Shown: in pieces, positions 24,601 through 36,239 of the stretch
Numbering within the stretch: the stretch's first letter is position 1
Layout: each line of letters begins with the position of its first letter
From: Flaveria trinervia
Taxonomy: Eukaryota; Streptophyta; Magnoliopsida; Asterales; Asteraceae
Direction of reading: 5' to 3'
Assembly (NCBI GenBank): GCA_025506515.1
Contig: CM046442.1
Location: 16,445,187-16,509,186, forward strand
Length of the DNA stretch: 64,000 bases
The notes under the pieces: model-generated
Told to the model about the DNA's origin: nothing
The model's database searches: none
The model's input: only the letters and a program-made list of their open reading frames with translations
Translations under genes and position numbers: made by a program

Positions 24601-25066
24601 GTGGCTGTAAGATGAACTACAAGTCTACATCAGCGAGATGTCAATTCTTTAGGAGGAGATTAGTGACATGGCAGTGTAAGAAGCAGACCTCAGTTGCTTT
24701 ATCAATCTGTGAAGCTGAATACGTTGCTGCTGCAAGTTGCTGTTCACAAATCATATGGATTCAACAGCAAATGCGGGACTACGGTTTGAAATTCTCTTCT
24801 ACTCCTATTTTTGTTGATAACTCTATTGCGATTGCAGTAACTAAAAATCTGGTCCACATCCTAAGACCAAACACATTGGCATAAAATATCACTTTATACG
24901 CGATTGCTTTGAAAAGAACTGAATCGATGTGATTAAAATAAATATCGATTTTCAACGTGCTGACCTCTATACAAAGGCTTTTGACAAACCACATTTCTTA
25001 TATCTATTAGAGGTCAACGACGTTAAAAAGAAAAGTGATGTAATTCCCAATGATGATCATGTGTAG
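21661..25066 (+). pseudogene. pol: Copia-B pol (PR-IN-RT-RNase H)
   Basis: Protease motif WIIDSGASRHMT is near 21695. The integrase zinc finger (WHRRTRHIN, FCVACKKGK) is near 22110-22240, and the catalytic Asp residues lie in VVTDDYSRF and RLDNGTEF. The expected catalytic Glu is Lys here (AAA at 22602-22604). RT runs from about 23640. Its 5' part is broken by stops. From 23844 to 24884 the frame is open, with KSAFLHGEI, YVDDIISG and the RNase H motifs YSDSDDGG and CEAEYVAAAS. The end is near ADLYTKAF (24960). The order PR-IN-RT-RH is Ty1/copia. Confidence 0.92.
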
Positions 25067-26445
25067 TCCGATGCTTAGTTTATTTTTAATTTTAATTTTA
25101 TTTTGGTTTAAGTAGCTTAATTAAATTAATGTTATCCGGTTGCCTATTAAAATCCTAAAAAACATAAATCAGTTACGGTTTTCGAATTTTAGGAGGAGAA
25201 TAGATTAGTTAGTAACATTAAGAAAAAAACAAAAAAAACGAGAGAGAGAAGGAGAGGCTAGCTAATAGAAAGTAGATCGTATCTGTGATACCGATTCAAT
25301 GACTTTGGAAAATGATAGTACACAGGTACAAATCACTTGGGACTTTAAAAGAATAAATAAAATAAGATGCGAAGTTTAAAGTATAAGTCTGTGTAGTCTG
25401 AGCAATATGAAAGGAAAAATGATAGTAAAACTAGCTACTTCTAAGGTAACACAAAGAAAGTAGATCTAGAGGTTGTAAGACCACATATGATATGTCGGTA
25501 GATTCAACACAATAGACGATTAGACCTTATTGGTAATCTCAAGAACAAACTAAGTTGTTCAACAACCTGTGGGTTAACATCTTATCCCTGGTTAACACAA
25601 TCAACAAACTCCAATAAGGGGTGACGAGTAGAATAAATGCCACAAATGTGAGCGTAAGACCAAAATATGAGCAAAATCAATCAGACTAATAACTTTTGTT
25701 GTTGGTGAAATCTGTGCAAAAAGATTAAAAAATGCTCAAACAAGAAGATAGGTTATGTGCCTCTCTGCTGTGCGGTGGCATTGACGTGAGGATAAGCATA
25801 ACCTATATATTCAAGACTTTATTGTTGTTTGCCACCTCTCTGCTGTGCGATGGCACTGACCTGAGGCTTGGATTCTCTCTGAAAGTTCTAATACTAGTTT
25901 CTTCTTGAAAATTACCCTGAGACCGCTCAAAAATCTCCTGATGAATGTTAATTACCATATAAGTGTGGGATCCACAAATGCTTGTTGAAATAATCAAACC
26001 TTAAACTATCACCAATCTGTGTCAAAAGTCTGTGTATGGATTTAAGAGGACCAGTATACTGACAATCATCGTGGCTACAATTCTTGAAAGTCCAAATCAA
26101 GGTGGGATCTATTAGTAATAGTATGATTTCCTAAACTTGCTAACGACTCTAGATGAAAAACAAGAATTGAGCATCAAAAGGTGTTGATAACATGTCGCAA
26201 ATGATTTGACTTGCCTGTATGATTCCAAATTGAATTGGTCCAGTTATGGTCAAAATTAATTGAAGCTGCCTATTCCGAAATCGAATCCATTAGATTTCTA
26301 TCTTAAGATTTACACCTCACACAAAAAGTCAAAAACAAGTTTAGTTTGTATTTCAGTTTAATTCTTGTATTTTATTTAGTCAATTTCAGTTTTTTTGATA
26401 TCAGACTACGCCATGGAATTCATAGGGAATTTAATCATCTGAAAG
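25067..26445 (+). other. Copia-B spacer after pol, no gene
   Basis: Non-coding and AT-rich. It contains two copies of a block with CTCTCTGCTGTGCG (near 25760 and 25835). No ORF is credible. Confidence 0.6.
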
Positions 26446-26579
26446 GGTCACGTCTGAGGTGACCACACGTGTTTTCAAAGGTAAAATCAGTCACGTCTGA
26501 GGTGACAAATTGCTTAAAAGGATCACGTCTGAGGTGGTCAAAGGTTTTTCAAGTTAAAATGATCATGTCTACGATGATC
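26446..26579. promoter_or_regulatory. four near-palindromes GGTCACGTCTGAGGTGACC
   Basis: Copies at 26446-26464, 26491-26506, 26520-26538 and 26561-26579 share TCACGTCTGAGGTGA and decay from left to right. They carry an ACGT core like plant bZIP sites. They lie upstream of the internal TATA box. Function is inferred. Confidence 0.6.
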
Positions 26580-26649
26580 AAATGCACATTAAGTTTATTC
26601 AAAAGGTTAAAAAAGGTTAAGTGAGAAATGGTCATAAAGTCAAAATCAT

Positions 26650-26944
26650 GAGTATGATCCAATCGCACGAATGGAGCATGAGTATGGACCAACCGTGCGA
26701 ACGGACCATACTCATGCACTAAATAGCTGCATGACACATGAGTATGAACCATTCACCGAATGGCTTATCAGAATGAGACATTCAACCGAATGGAAATGTG
26801 CGAATGAGTCAGCCGCCCGACTGAAATCCAGTCAGCCGACTGAATATGATCGACTGAGCCATCACACGACTGACGTCCACTCGCCCGAATGAACCGAGCG
26901 AATGGGTCCAGTCGGCCGATTGAAATCAGATTCAGTATAAATAG
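26650..26944 (+). promoter_or_regulatory. putative internal Copia-B promoter: palindrome array plus TATA box
   Basis: An array of TCGNNCGA-type palindromes (CAATCGCACGAATG, CAGTCGGCCGATTG and others) runs to about 26930. TATAAATAGGG follows at 26936, with a pyrimidine/CA-rich likely start near 26966-26980. The arrangement copies that in the U3 of the Copia-B LTR (array, then TATA). A start here would give a separate transcript for ORF3. Confidence 0.55.
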
Positions 26945-27083
26945 GGCCACAGTCGATCGCATTCAACTCATCACCCCCTAATCGACCTCATATCACACAG
27001 CCTACCGTTACTCTGCCAAATTTTCATCTAACCCAAATTAGTTGATTATTCACATATTTTGACCTTCGTTGTTGATTATACAG

Positions 27084-27623
27084 GTAAAATGCGGTGTGAT
27101 GATGCCAAAAACTCACTCGATTAGACTTAAAAATCAAGAAATTGGCCCTAACAAGACCCGAAACTCTAAATGGACTAATAACCTAACTAAACCAACTCAA
27201 ATGTTAAAATAAAGGTTATTAGGTTATTAGTATATTCAATGCGAGTCTAAAGAACCATTACATGAAGTTTAATTTCAAGAACTGGTTCAAAATCGAATCT
27301 CAGTCGACTGAACAATGGGTCATGCGACTGGACACCAGGATGAACTCCAATCGCACGATTGAGCTGATCGAATGGCTCAATCGGCTGAATGGATCATACG
27401 AATGAGTTCAGTCGGCCGACTGAACCAATCGCAAGTTCAGTCAACCGATGGAACTCAGTCACATACTCAGTCACCCAACTGTATCCAGTCGCATGCCAAG
27501 TCAACCGACTGAACACAGTCGCATGGTTTAATCGCATGAATGAACCAGAATGAATTCAACCAAGTTAATTATAACTTATTTGTGTCGTGTGGTTAGCTAA
27601 TGTTCATGTGTTTTGTGTTACAG
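27084..27623 (+). other. putative leader intron of ORF3
   Basis: The donor is CAG|GTAAAA after 27083 and the acceptor is TTTTGTGTTACAG ending at 27623, five bases before the ORF3 ATG. The 540 bases contain a second palindrome array (27290-27560) and no ORF. The splice sites are seen in the sequence; their use is inference. Confidence 0.45.
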
Positions 27624-27627
27624 ATTG

Positions 27628-29719
27628 ATGGCAGACAAGTGGTCCATCAACCCCAAGCACAACATTTGTGCTCACTTAGACTCCACAACTCGGAATGGTG
27701 CCGAGTTTGCAGGGATCATCATTTTCCTCAAGCGATCCAGGATCGACAAGGCGATCTCTACACCATGCACTCCCTACAGGTCGATTCAGCAGGCCCTCTG
27801 GGAGGGAGCATCGGTTGACCGCACTCGTGAGCCTTACAACATAAGGAGCTCCGTCTTTGGGATCGATATAGAGATCACTGCTGAGGACATTCAGCGTGTA
27901 CTTGGGTTGGGAGATGATACAGACCACCCCACCAGACTTCACCCACTGACGATGAAAGGGTGCTTCATGAGGATGAAGTACGCTGGGGATATAAACACAG
28001 GTGTGCTCAACAAGAGCAACCTGTGTCCCCAGTACAAGTACTTGGCACACGTCATCCTCAAGCGCCTTGCGTCGTGAAGGGGTGGGTTCGATGACCTATG
28101 AGACCAGATTCAAAATGCCTACATGGCACTGGTGCTGAACCACCCTTTCAACTTCTCTAGCATGATCTTCTCTTATTTGATAGAGAACTTGGAGGCGAAG
28201 GGCAAAGAGGGTTTCTGTATGTACCCTAGTTCTTACAGATGATCTTGATGAGAAGCTGCCCACACTGCCAAAAAAGAGCCACGATGCTGTGGCATTGGAG
28301 ATTATGGATGATACGACCCTAGGTCGTATGAAGGTTTATCGGGGAAAGCAGGTCAAGCCCCCGGTAAAGAGACTCATAGGCCATCTGGCCAAGGGGACTA
28401 CATGGCGCCTGGGAGGCGTAAATTGCGTCATGTAGACAGTGATTCGGATGTCGAGTAGCTAGAGCTACCTGAAGACAACTCCGACGACGACGACAGCGAT
28501 GATGGTAGAAATGCAGGGCCCACTTAACTGAGGGCCCCCACTGCTGATATAGCATCTCTAGCATCCACCCAAGGTGGAGCAGAGGCTGCAGGGTTCCATT
28601 AGGACTTTCGTCTTGATGATGAGGAGGAGACGAACGAGGAGCCCCTAAGCCGTACTGTGGGGAGCCTGGTGATTGCCACCGACCGAGGTATTTAGGAGGT
28701 TGGAGGACGCCCTGGAGAGTCGGGGGAGGCTGACACTGATTCTACGTATACTACCGATCAGTCCAGCAGCGTTCCAGGGGGAGCATCCTCCTCAAGGGGA
28801 TCGAGGAAGAAAAGGATGGCTCAGCCCCACAGGTTGAAGAAGAAGAAGAGGAGGATGATCTTCATCACCACCACCTCTACTACCACCACTTCCACCACTC
28901 CACCCACTACCACCATCCCATCCACCATATTATCTACCACCTCACACAGCACTACCACAACCTCTCCACCACCACCTTCATCTATACCACCCCCAATCCT
29001 CACCACTCCACCACCACCTTCATCTATACCACCCCCAATCTTCACCATTCCACCACCACCTTCATCTATACCACCCCTAATCTTCACCACTGCCACCACC
29101 ACCACCACTAGCCATCATGCAGGACCGTCATCTTACCCTTCCTATCCATCTAGACCCTCTCTACCTCCTAGTGGGGTAGAGGAACAACTCTCGGCACTTA
29201 ACCGTATGGTGCTGCAGCTGTTGGCAGCCAACGACGAGAAGACTGCCTAGATTTGTCAGCTAGTAGATCTTACTGGTGCACAATCTCAGTAGATATCTCA
29301 GCAGGCTCAATTGATTGAGCAGGAGGCATAGCAGATTGCTGCACAGAGCTCAGAGATGTCCCAACTCCAAGAGCAACATGCCCAATCAGCCAAAAGGATA
29401 GAGGAGTTGGAGACTACCAACAAGACAATCATGCTGAGGCTCAAAGGATCTAAAGAGGAGCCACTAAAGATCAAAGGGGGGGGATGGAGATGATGGTGAT
29501 GATGATGACAGTGATGATGATGATGATGGTGGTGATAAGCAAGGAGATGATACTGATGCTGGTGATGATGCTGATGATGATGTTGATGATGATGATGATG
29601 AGGATACATCTGCTGCGGGTGCCACATTTGCGAGTGAAAGGAGGACAAAAAGAGCTCAAGACCAAGGTGCCTCCACTTCAGCCCGTCAGCAGAGAGCACA
29701 TGATACAAGACAAGAGTAA
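27628..29719 (+). pseudogene. Copia-B ORF3 (the 'envelope-like' position), stop-interrupted
   Basis: The chosen start is MADKWSINPKHN, just after the putative 3' splice site. The N-terminal 200 residues have a pattern shared with Copia-C ORF3 (a HN.xAHL start, a block '+ITxEDIxRxLxL', a later 'NFSSMIF' block), as in families labelled putative plant transposon protein. Next come an acidic Ser-rich stretch, a basic patch KKKKRR near 28845, a Pro/Thr/Ser-rich region with three 42-base repeats (28967-29092), a coiled coil (29180-29450) and an Asp-rich tract (29484-29610). No signal peptide or membrane segment is seen, so a true envelope is not supported. Several stops and frame changes disable it. 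Confidence 0.65.
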
Positions 29720-29954
29720 TACTTAGGTTTTTATGTTATTTAAATCATATGTATCTGAATCTTGTATCAAATTAATGTAATGAATGTTTATATTTAATAT
29801 TTATATTTACTGCTTTGATTGTTGACTAATGGTTGATGTGTTACATGTTTTAAATTAAGCAGATCCAAACTACCAGAGAGATGAATATGATATTGCTCCC
29901 CTCTAACAGATCAAGACTCAACTCACGATGATTCTTGATCTGTAGGGTGTAGTC
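29720..29954 (+). other. AT-rich gap between ORF3 and ORF4
   Basis: A short non-coding gap. A TTTTAAATTAAGCAG near 29849-29863 would be an acceptable 3' splice site ahead of ORF4. Confidence 0.35.
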
Positions 29955-31066
29955 ATGAGATTAGTGAATTACACTCCTGAAGAAGTAGAGATAATTCATG
30001 ATCTCACAGACGAGCAACTGGCAGAAATATTCCGACTAAATCCAGATGAGATCATGAAAGATGCTCCAACAGTCCAAGTGGAAAGTGACGACGAGCTCAA
30101 CGATGTTGATGAAATCGAGATAGAAGATGTCACAGACCAACACTATCCAGAGTACACTGACATTGAAGGTAATGTTGTTCCCAATCTAGGAGACAACCTT
30201 GTCAGTGAAACTTTTGAGACTCTGGATAGAATGGAAGAAGAGTCAGACAAGAAAGAAGATACAGCTCAAGCCTCGGAAGCTGAAGTTAATATCAGAAAGG
30301 CTGAGTGGGCTGCATGCTTTGAAGAAATATGAGCCCAACGCAATGCTTCAACGTCAACTGCCTATACCAAGCTGTACAAAGTGAAGAAACATCAAAAAGT
30401 GTCAGGCAGAATCATAGCATGGGCGTATTTTGAAGATCTCAATGTTTATGCAGTTAAACGTGAGAAAGGGATTGAGTACTTCAGGTTCCCACATGACCTG
30501 AAGACTCTTCCTGGATTTGAGCTAAACCAGTTAGCAAAGTTAAAATTGCTATATGTTGACCCATGAAAAATGTCAGGCTGATTTGAGACTGCTCTTAAAA
30601 GAGAGTACCACACCAGATGGGTCAACTTCAAACCTCAACAGCCAACGAGGTATCTCGGACGGTCTGAGGTTGATCCCATAACTGGAAAACCGAAAATAGT
30701 GCTGAAGTGGAGTCCTCCGCGCACAATGTCAAAGATCCCTCTACGGGAGATGCCATAGAACTTCACTCCACACTTCAAATGGTGGTACTATGATTGGAGG
30801 ACAGAAGAGGCAGTCATAGTTTTGAATAAGAATGGTGTTGTGGAAACCATAAGGGTGTTCGACCTAATGTGGCTTACAAACTTGTCTGTAGATGATGTTT
30901 ATACATTGTACAAGTGGCATTATTCTATGACTCTCAAGATATTGTACAAGCTCTACAATTTCAGAACGTTATAAGACTTTGTTTTGCTTTTGAGATACAC
31001 ACCGGAGTCACTAGAGAAAAGAAGTACAAGAAGTTTGAGGAACTCATGAAGGATGTAAGACATTAG
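29955..31066 (+). pseudogene. Copia-B ORF4 remnant, function unknown
   Basis: The first part (29955-30332) is open and acidic, with 'YTPEEVEIIHDLTDEQL' near the start. After a TGA the text remains protein-like in the same or neighbouring frames: 'GRIIAWAYFEDLNVYAVKR', then 'KIVLKWSPPR' near 30695, then 'FKWWYYDW' near 30780. It ends just before the polypurine tract. It may be the C-terminal half of ORF3 joined by splicing; Copia-C has a protein-like block at the same position (32967-33653). I do not recognise a domain. Confidence 0.55.
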
Positions 31067-31091
31067 ACGAAACTAGGTCCAAGGGGGAGTT

Positions 31092-31530
31092 TGTAGATAC
31101 ATGTGTCCCTAGTTTCTGAACTTAATGTAATATCTTTGTATTGTCTTACACATATGTAATTGTACGGGTAGTTTATGAATACAATATGTGGTTGTGCTTA
31201 ATGTTGAATATTTCATTAGTTGGTATGTAATAACACTTATTGACTTAACTATATAGCTTATGGTTGTTTGAATACTATCTAAATCAATTAATGACTATGA
31301 AACATATTTAAACTTAATCATGTGAAGTTCTCATGCGATTGGCCCATGCTAATGGACCATACGCATGAACAACTTCATGCTAATGAACCAGTCGTACGAA
31401 TGAACCAGGAGACTGGATCAGTCGCATGATTGAAACATAAGATTGACTCAGTCGCACGACTAAACACTCAGTCGTGCGAATGGATCAACTGCATGACTCA
31501 ATCGCACGACTGAACCATGCAAATGGTCCA
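31092..31530 (+). repeat. Copia-B 3' LTR, left part
   Basis: It starts TGTAGATACATG after the polypurine tract and is cut by Gypsy-2 within the palindrome array. The target duplication GTCCA is at 31526-31530 and 51120-51124. Confidence 0.95.
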
Positions 31531-31958
31531 TGTAACACGCGGTTATTTTAAAAAAACAAGAAAAGAAGAATAAAAGAAAGAAAAGCAATAACGTCCAAGT
31601 GGAGGGACTAAAAGTGTACAAAAGGACAAAATCTTTGAAAAGTTTGTGTAAAGGTGGGCATGGCCGCCCACCCTCTTTTCACATCACTTTCACTTCGGTT
31701 TTAGAAAGAAAGAGAAAAGAAGAGAGCAGAACTCTCGGTTGAAGAATAGAAGAAGAGAAAGTGAATTCAAGGTAATAATTCAAGATTTTTAAGCATTTAT
31801 GACAGGTTTATCCCGGTATATGTTTTTGTGCTTATGTGTTTATGTATGTGCTTGGGTGTGTGTGTTTGGTAGGGTTTTTAGGTGTTTGAACTCAGTTGCA
31901 AAAGGGTTAGAAGGAAGAAACACCCAAGTTGCACCAGGTGAGTTCTAGACCCCGGTTT

Positions 31959-32748
31959 TCTCAGGATCAGTGATCACAAGTTTGATGTATTAGAGCGTAA
32001 CGCAGCGGAATAAGAACAAGAATTAGACAAATTGTAGCAAGAACAAATATGGTTATAACGAGAGAATATATTCTGTAACAAGGAATGTTTCTATAATATT
32101 GAATATTTCTGATCGAATCATTCACTTTTACAATAGGCTGACACTCCTTATATAGAGTGCAATCGCTGCTGTTATCACGGAAAGTGACAACTAGCAGATC
32201 TAGTACAAAAATAACTAACTCTTAACAAACTACTGAAATGTTCACAACTACTGAGAACATATCAGAGTATTAAGTACAAAATATAAAACTACTGATAAGA
32301 AACTACTGAAACTACAACGACTGAAGAACAAGCTCTTCAGTCGTTTTACAAAACTACTGCAAAACATAAAACTACTGAAAGGTAAACCGTCACAACTACT
32401 GAAGAAGGCCTCTTCAGTTGTTGTGACAACGTCTGATACTTTGGTCTTCAGCACTTGTGTCTTCAGACTTTGTCTTCAGCACTTGTGTCTTCAGACTTTG
32501 TCTTCAGCACTTGTCTTCAGACTTTGTCTTCAGTACTTGTCTTCAGACTTTGTCTTCAGCACTTGTCTTCAGACTTTGTCTTCAGCACTTGTCTTCAGAC
32601 TTTGTCTTCAGCACTTGTCTTCAGACTTTGTCTTCAGACTTTGTAATCAGCTGTTGTCTTCAGTTGTTGTGGTCTTCAGTAGTTGTTGTGACATCTGTGG
32701 GACTTAAAGGTTTTTCTGATCCGGCTCATTGGTTCTTTTGGTCCAACA
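31959..32748 (-). repeat. Copia-C 3' LTR
   Basis: 790 bases. It carries the CTTCAG minisatellite (32445-32645) and a TATA box on the minus strand (CTATATAAGG, near 32150). It differs from the 5' LTR mainly in repeat number. Confidence 0.93.
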
Positions 32749-32966
32749 AACTCCCCCTGAACCAATGCAGCCAAAACCTTTAACTTTATTGAGGTCCCAC
32801 TTATTGTTGGCAGAATGGTTGGTCTTTTTCCTTCTTGATCAGTTGAGAAGATGACCCATATAAGCACTAGCCTAGGAATGAGTCTCTAATGATTTGGTTG
32901 GCAATGTATGGATGGGAGCTCTGTATTGGGGAATTGGACACTGAGCTGTTCCCCCATCCATGAGAC

Positions 32967-35900
32967 TCACTTCCCATGTATAAGCCTGTAGGATTCTCTG
33001 GTGTATGCTCTGAGAAACATAATTTGTTCTTCCATAGCCAGGTTCTCAGCTTCACCATCAAACAATCCTTCACACCCATACAGCTCTGAGATGTACTTGG
33101 CCTGTTTGCCATTTTTGAGCTCAACTGTTGTAATCTGTCTGTATGCAAACTCATCAGGATGAGTCCCTTCAAGTAACAGACTGAGCTCATTTTGTTTGAA
33201 GTTCTCAAGCCTCTTGTAGACTAACCCCTTTTTAATAACTCTATTCTCTAACATCTTTTGGGGTGGCTGTTTAGTCTCATAGGCCTTCTTGAAATCTTCT
33301 ACAATCTCCCAGGGTGATACTACAAGGACCACTGTGATCTCTTCATCTACGATCCTTTTTACTTGGCCCTTGTATCTCGAAGGAATGTCTTTCTTTACAA
33401 TCCTGTGAGCCACCCTTGGATCAGGCCATACTCTCACCTTTTCCTTCTGATATTGAAATGTGTTGGCAAGGGTGTACAACCTCAGAGCTTCTTTCTTCAT
33501 ACTAATTATTGATGAAGAAGCAGCATAAGTTTTGTCGATGCTTTTCAACATCTCATCATCATGAAGCCTTTGCTGCTGCTCTTCTTCAATCTTTACTCTC
33601 ACAGTTTCCATCTGTGAGGTAGGAGTGATGGGCATGGGTTTGGCTTTAGGCAATGTTAGGACTGCAGACAGAGGCAGCCTATTTCTTCCACATCATCCTC
33701 TTCTTCTTCTTCTTCTAGCCTCAACACCCTTCTCTTCTTCTTCTTGGGTGCATCATCGGCTGTTGGTTTAGAGGGTAAGGGAGTTGGTTTTGTGGGTTGT
33801 GGTTATGGTTGTTTTGGAGAGGGAATGTTGACAGGCTGAATTAGCATTTTAGAGGTGAGTGTGGCTTTTGAGTGTTTGGCTAGCTCAGTCCTGCTCCCTA
33901 CTCCTGCTTTATTCAAAGCTTCGACTACTAAACCTTTAGTATATGCTTCAGACGAACAGATCTTGGAGGTTATGGCCAAGATACTGTCCCTGGTCCATGA
34001 TTTAATCTCGATCAATGATCTCCCAAGATATTTTGCAATGAATCTGATCATGATCTCTAGTCTCTCTTTTTCTAAAGCATCATAACTTGCCTATCTTGAG
34101 TTAATTTCTTCAACTTCAAGTCTCCTGATCTCTGAGTCAAGCTGTGCAGTATCGAACCTTGTCTATACAGTTAATCAATAATGGCATCCATTGATTTACT
34201 ATGTGTAGCATCTGCCATTTTGATCATCTCATCGAGTTGGAGTTCTTTCTCTTTTCCTTCACCCTTCCTCTTCTTATATGTGACATGAGAGTCTTTGTGA
34301 CTTTCACCCACTTGATCATTTTCGGTTCCCTTCACAGACTCCTCTTCCTTCTCAGTTTCCTTTTCTTTCAGTTTGCTCTTCCCCTTTGCTTTCACTGACT
34401 GACTCTCCCCCTTTTTGGTTGCATTGGTTGCAAGGGTTTGAGTAGCAGAAAGCCTTGTGCTCACAATCTCCTCCACCAGGGGTTGTATGATTGAGGGAAG
34501 CCTCTCATCCATGGTTTGCTCAGAGGGGTTCTGTCCCTGAGAAGCAGTGCCAGAAACGAAAGCTGGTGGCTTGGAAGTTTTGAGTGGCTGAGTGTATGGG
34601 AGACCTTCAGGTGAAGGTGCCATCTGTGGGTTTATGTTGGTGGCAGATGGACTTGCTTCTTGAGAGGATTGGTCAAGTAGTCTTTGTAGTCTACTGACTT
34701 CTTCCTCAAGAATTGTGTTCTGGGCCAGAACATCATAAAAGAAGCCCAGGTCATCATCAGCAGATGTTGAATCACCTGACCTCCTACTTGTAGCAGGATG
34801 TACATGCACTGGGTGTAGACCAGTTTTAGCATGTGCCCCTTTTTCTTGGAACTGGGGACTTCCAGCCTCAGGACTATGTCCTTCATCAACTGTTGCCTCT
34901 AGTGAGGTCTTAGCTATGTTACCGGCCTCATTCTGATCATGTGCTGATTCAGAAGAGGTGGCAGCCTCACTAGATGTTCTAATCTCCATATCCACAACAG
35001 GAGATAGAACGTGTAAACCCCGGTGCTGTGGGTTGTCAAAAGCATGGTGATCCTCGTCGTCAATAGTTATGGTTCTCCCCTTTGTTGGTGGTTGTTGGGG
35101 AGGAGGAGAGGCATGCAGCTGAGTCAGCATGTTTGCAATGTTAATGGTTGGACTTTGGGGGGCGGTTGCATGGGGAGATGGGGTAAAAGCAGTGTGCACC
35201 TGGGGAGAATGGTGCTCTTTAATGGCAATCTCCTCAAATGAGGAAGATCCCAGATTTGTGGGTACCCCTTCTGTGGTTGCTGCAGGCTTCTTTTGAGAGG
35301 AATCCTGAGCGGTTGTGGCTGGTGAAGTCCTTATATCCACTAGGGGGTTATAACCAGTGGATATAGCCTGCGTTTGTGTTGCAGGGGCATCCTCAGGGGA
35401 CTCATTTCCCTGAGTAGCCTTTTTGGTCTTCTTTTTAGTGGGTTTGGTGGGGACTTTGGATTTGAAGGTGGTGGCTGTGGGTTCCAGCTGTGTGGGTTTT
35501 CGCAGCTTGGCAGCCATTTTCAGTGATTGGTCAGAGTTGTGCCGGGAGTATACTTCCGGTAGTACAGCCATAGCAGGGACTCCCAGGCCAACAAGTCCCT
35601 CAGCATGAAGCTGGTTTTCAATTATGGCCATTATGAACCGAGGATATAATATCCAACGGTTAGCAGTTTGTTTTTGGGCCATATCCTTGAGCTCTAAAAA
35701 TAGTATTTCAGAAAATTTTTAAGGTTGTTGCTCAAGGATGGAGTACATTACCTGTTGCCACCTTGTGGACATTTGATCCCATGATGAAGTCTTGGAGGCA
35801 AGTCATACATTTACCATATGAAATATGAGACGTTCGGCATCCGGGAAATGTTTCTTCAGTATGATAGATGCACTCAGGTTACCCTGGTATCCATGGTGGG

Positions 35901-36234
35901 CAAATGATTGATCTGTTGTGCCCTTTGGATAACCAGTTGGGAAAGTGGCATCATCCAGATTAAGGGTTTGGCGAAGAGTGTCTGGAGTAATGACCACTTT
36001 TTGGCCATGGACAAATGATTGAAGAGACTCTGTGTCATTCTCCTCAGAGACCAGAGTGACGTTTGTCCAGAATTGGGTAAGGGATTCGGCATATATGCTG
36101 GGATTTACCAGAAAAGCCGTTTTGTAGGGTGACTGAACCATTAAATCAATGGCATTGTGAAACTTGGTCCAGTATGGCGATTTGGTGAGATGTGCGACAC
36201 AGTTGTGTCGAGGTTTTAGTTGCATGGTCTCCAT
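32967..36234 (-). pseudogene. Copia-C ORF3, long and nearly intact
   Basis: It starts METMQLKPRH at 36234. The frame is shared by the segments ending at 35803 and spanning 35682-34171, with only two stop codons (TGA and TAA) between them. The N-terminal 190 residues match Copia-B ORF3 in pattern. The middle 500 residues are Ser/Thr/Pro/Lys-rich with a short coiled coil ('EEEVSRLQRLLDQ') and a strongly charged KKRKGEGKEKE patch. After frame changes between 34171 and 33653, a last block of 228 residues is open (33653-32967) with many charged residues. No signal peptide or membrane segment is seen. Function is unknown; this is the position where Sireviruses may carry an envelope-like gene. Confidence 0.65.
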
Positions 36235-36239
36235 TGAAG

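Noticed and set aside
28821..29108. Val/Gly-rich minus-strand ORF, and the His-rich one at 29307-29708
   Set aside because: Antisense shadows of the Pro/Thr-rich and Asp-rich parts of Copia-B ORF3.
34201..35608. Plus-strand ORFs in 34.2-35.6 kb
   Set aside because: Antisense to the long open Copia-C ORF3 on the minus strand.
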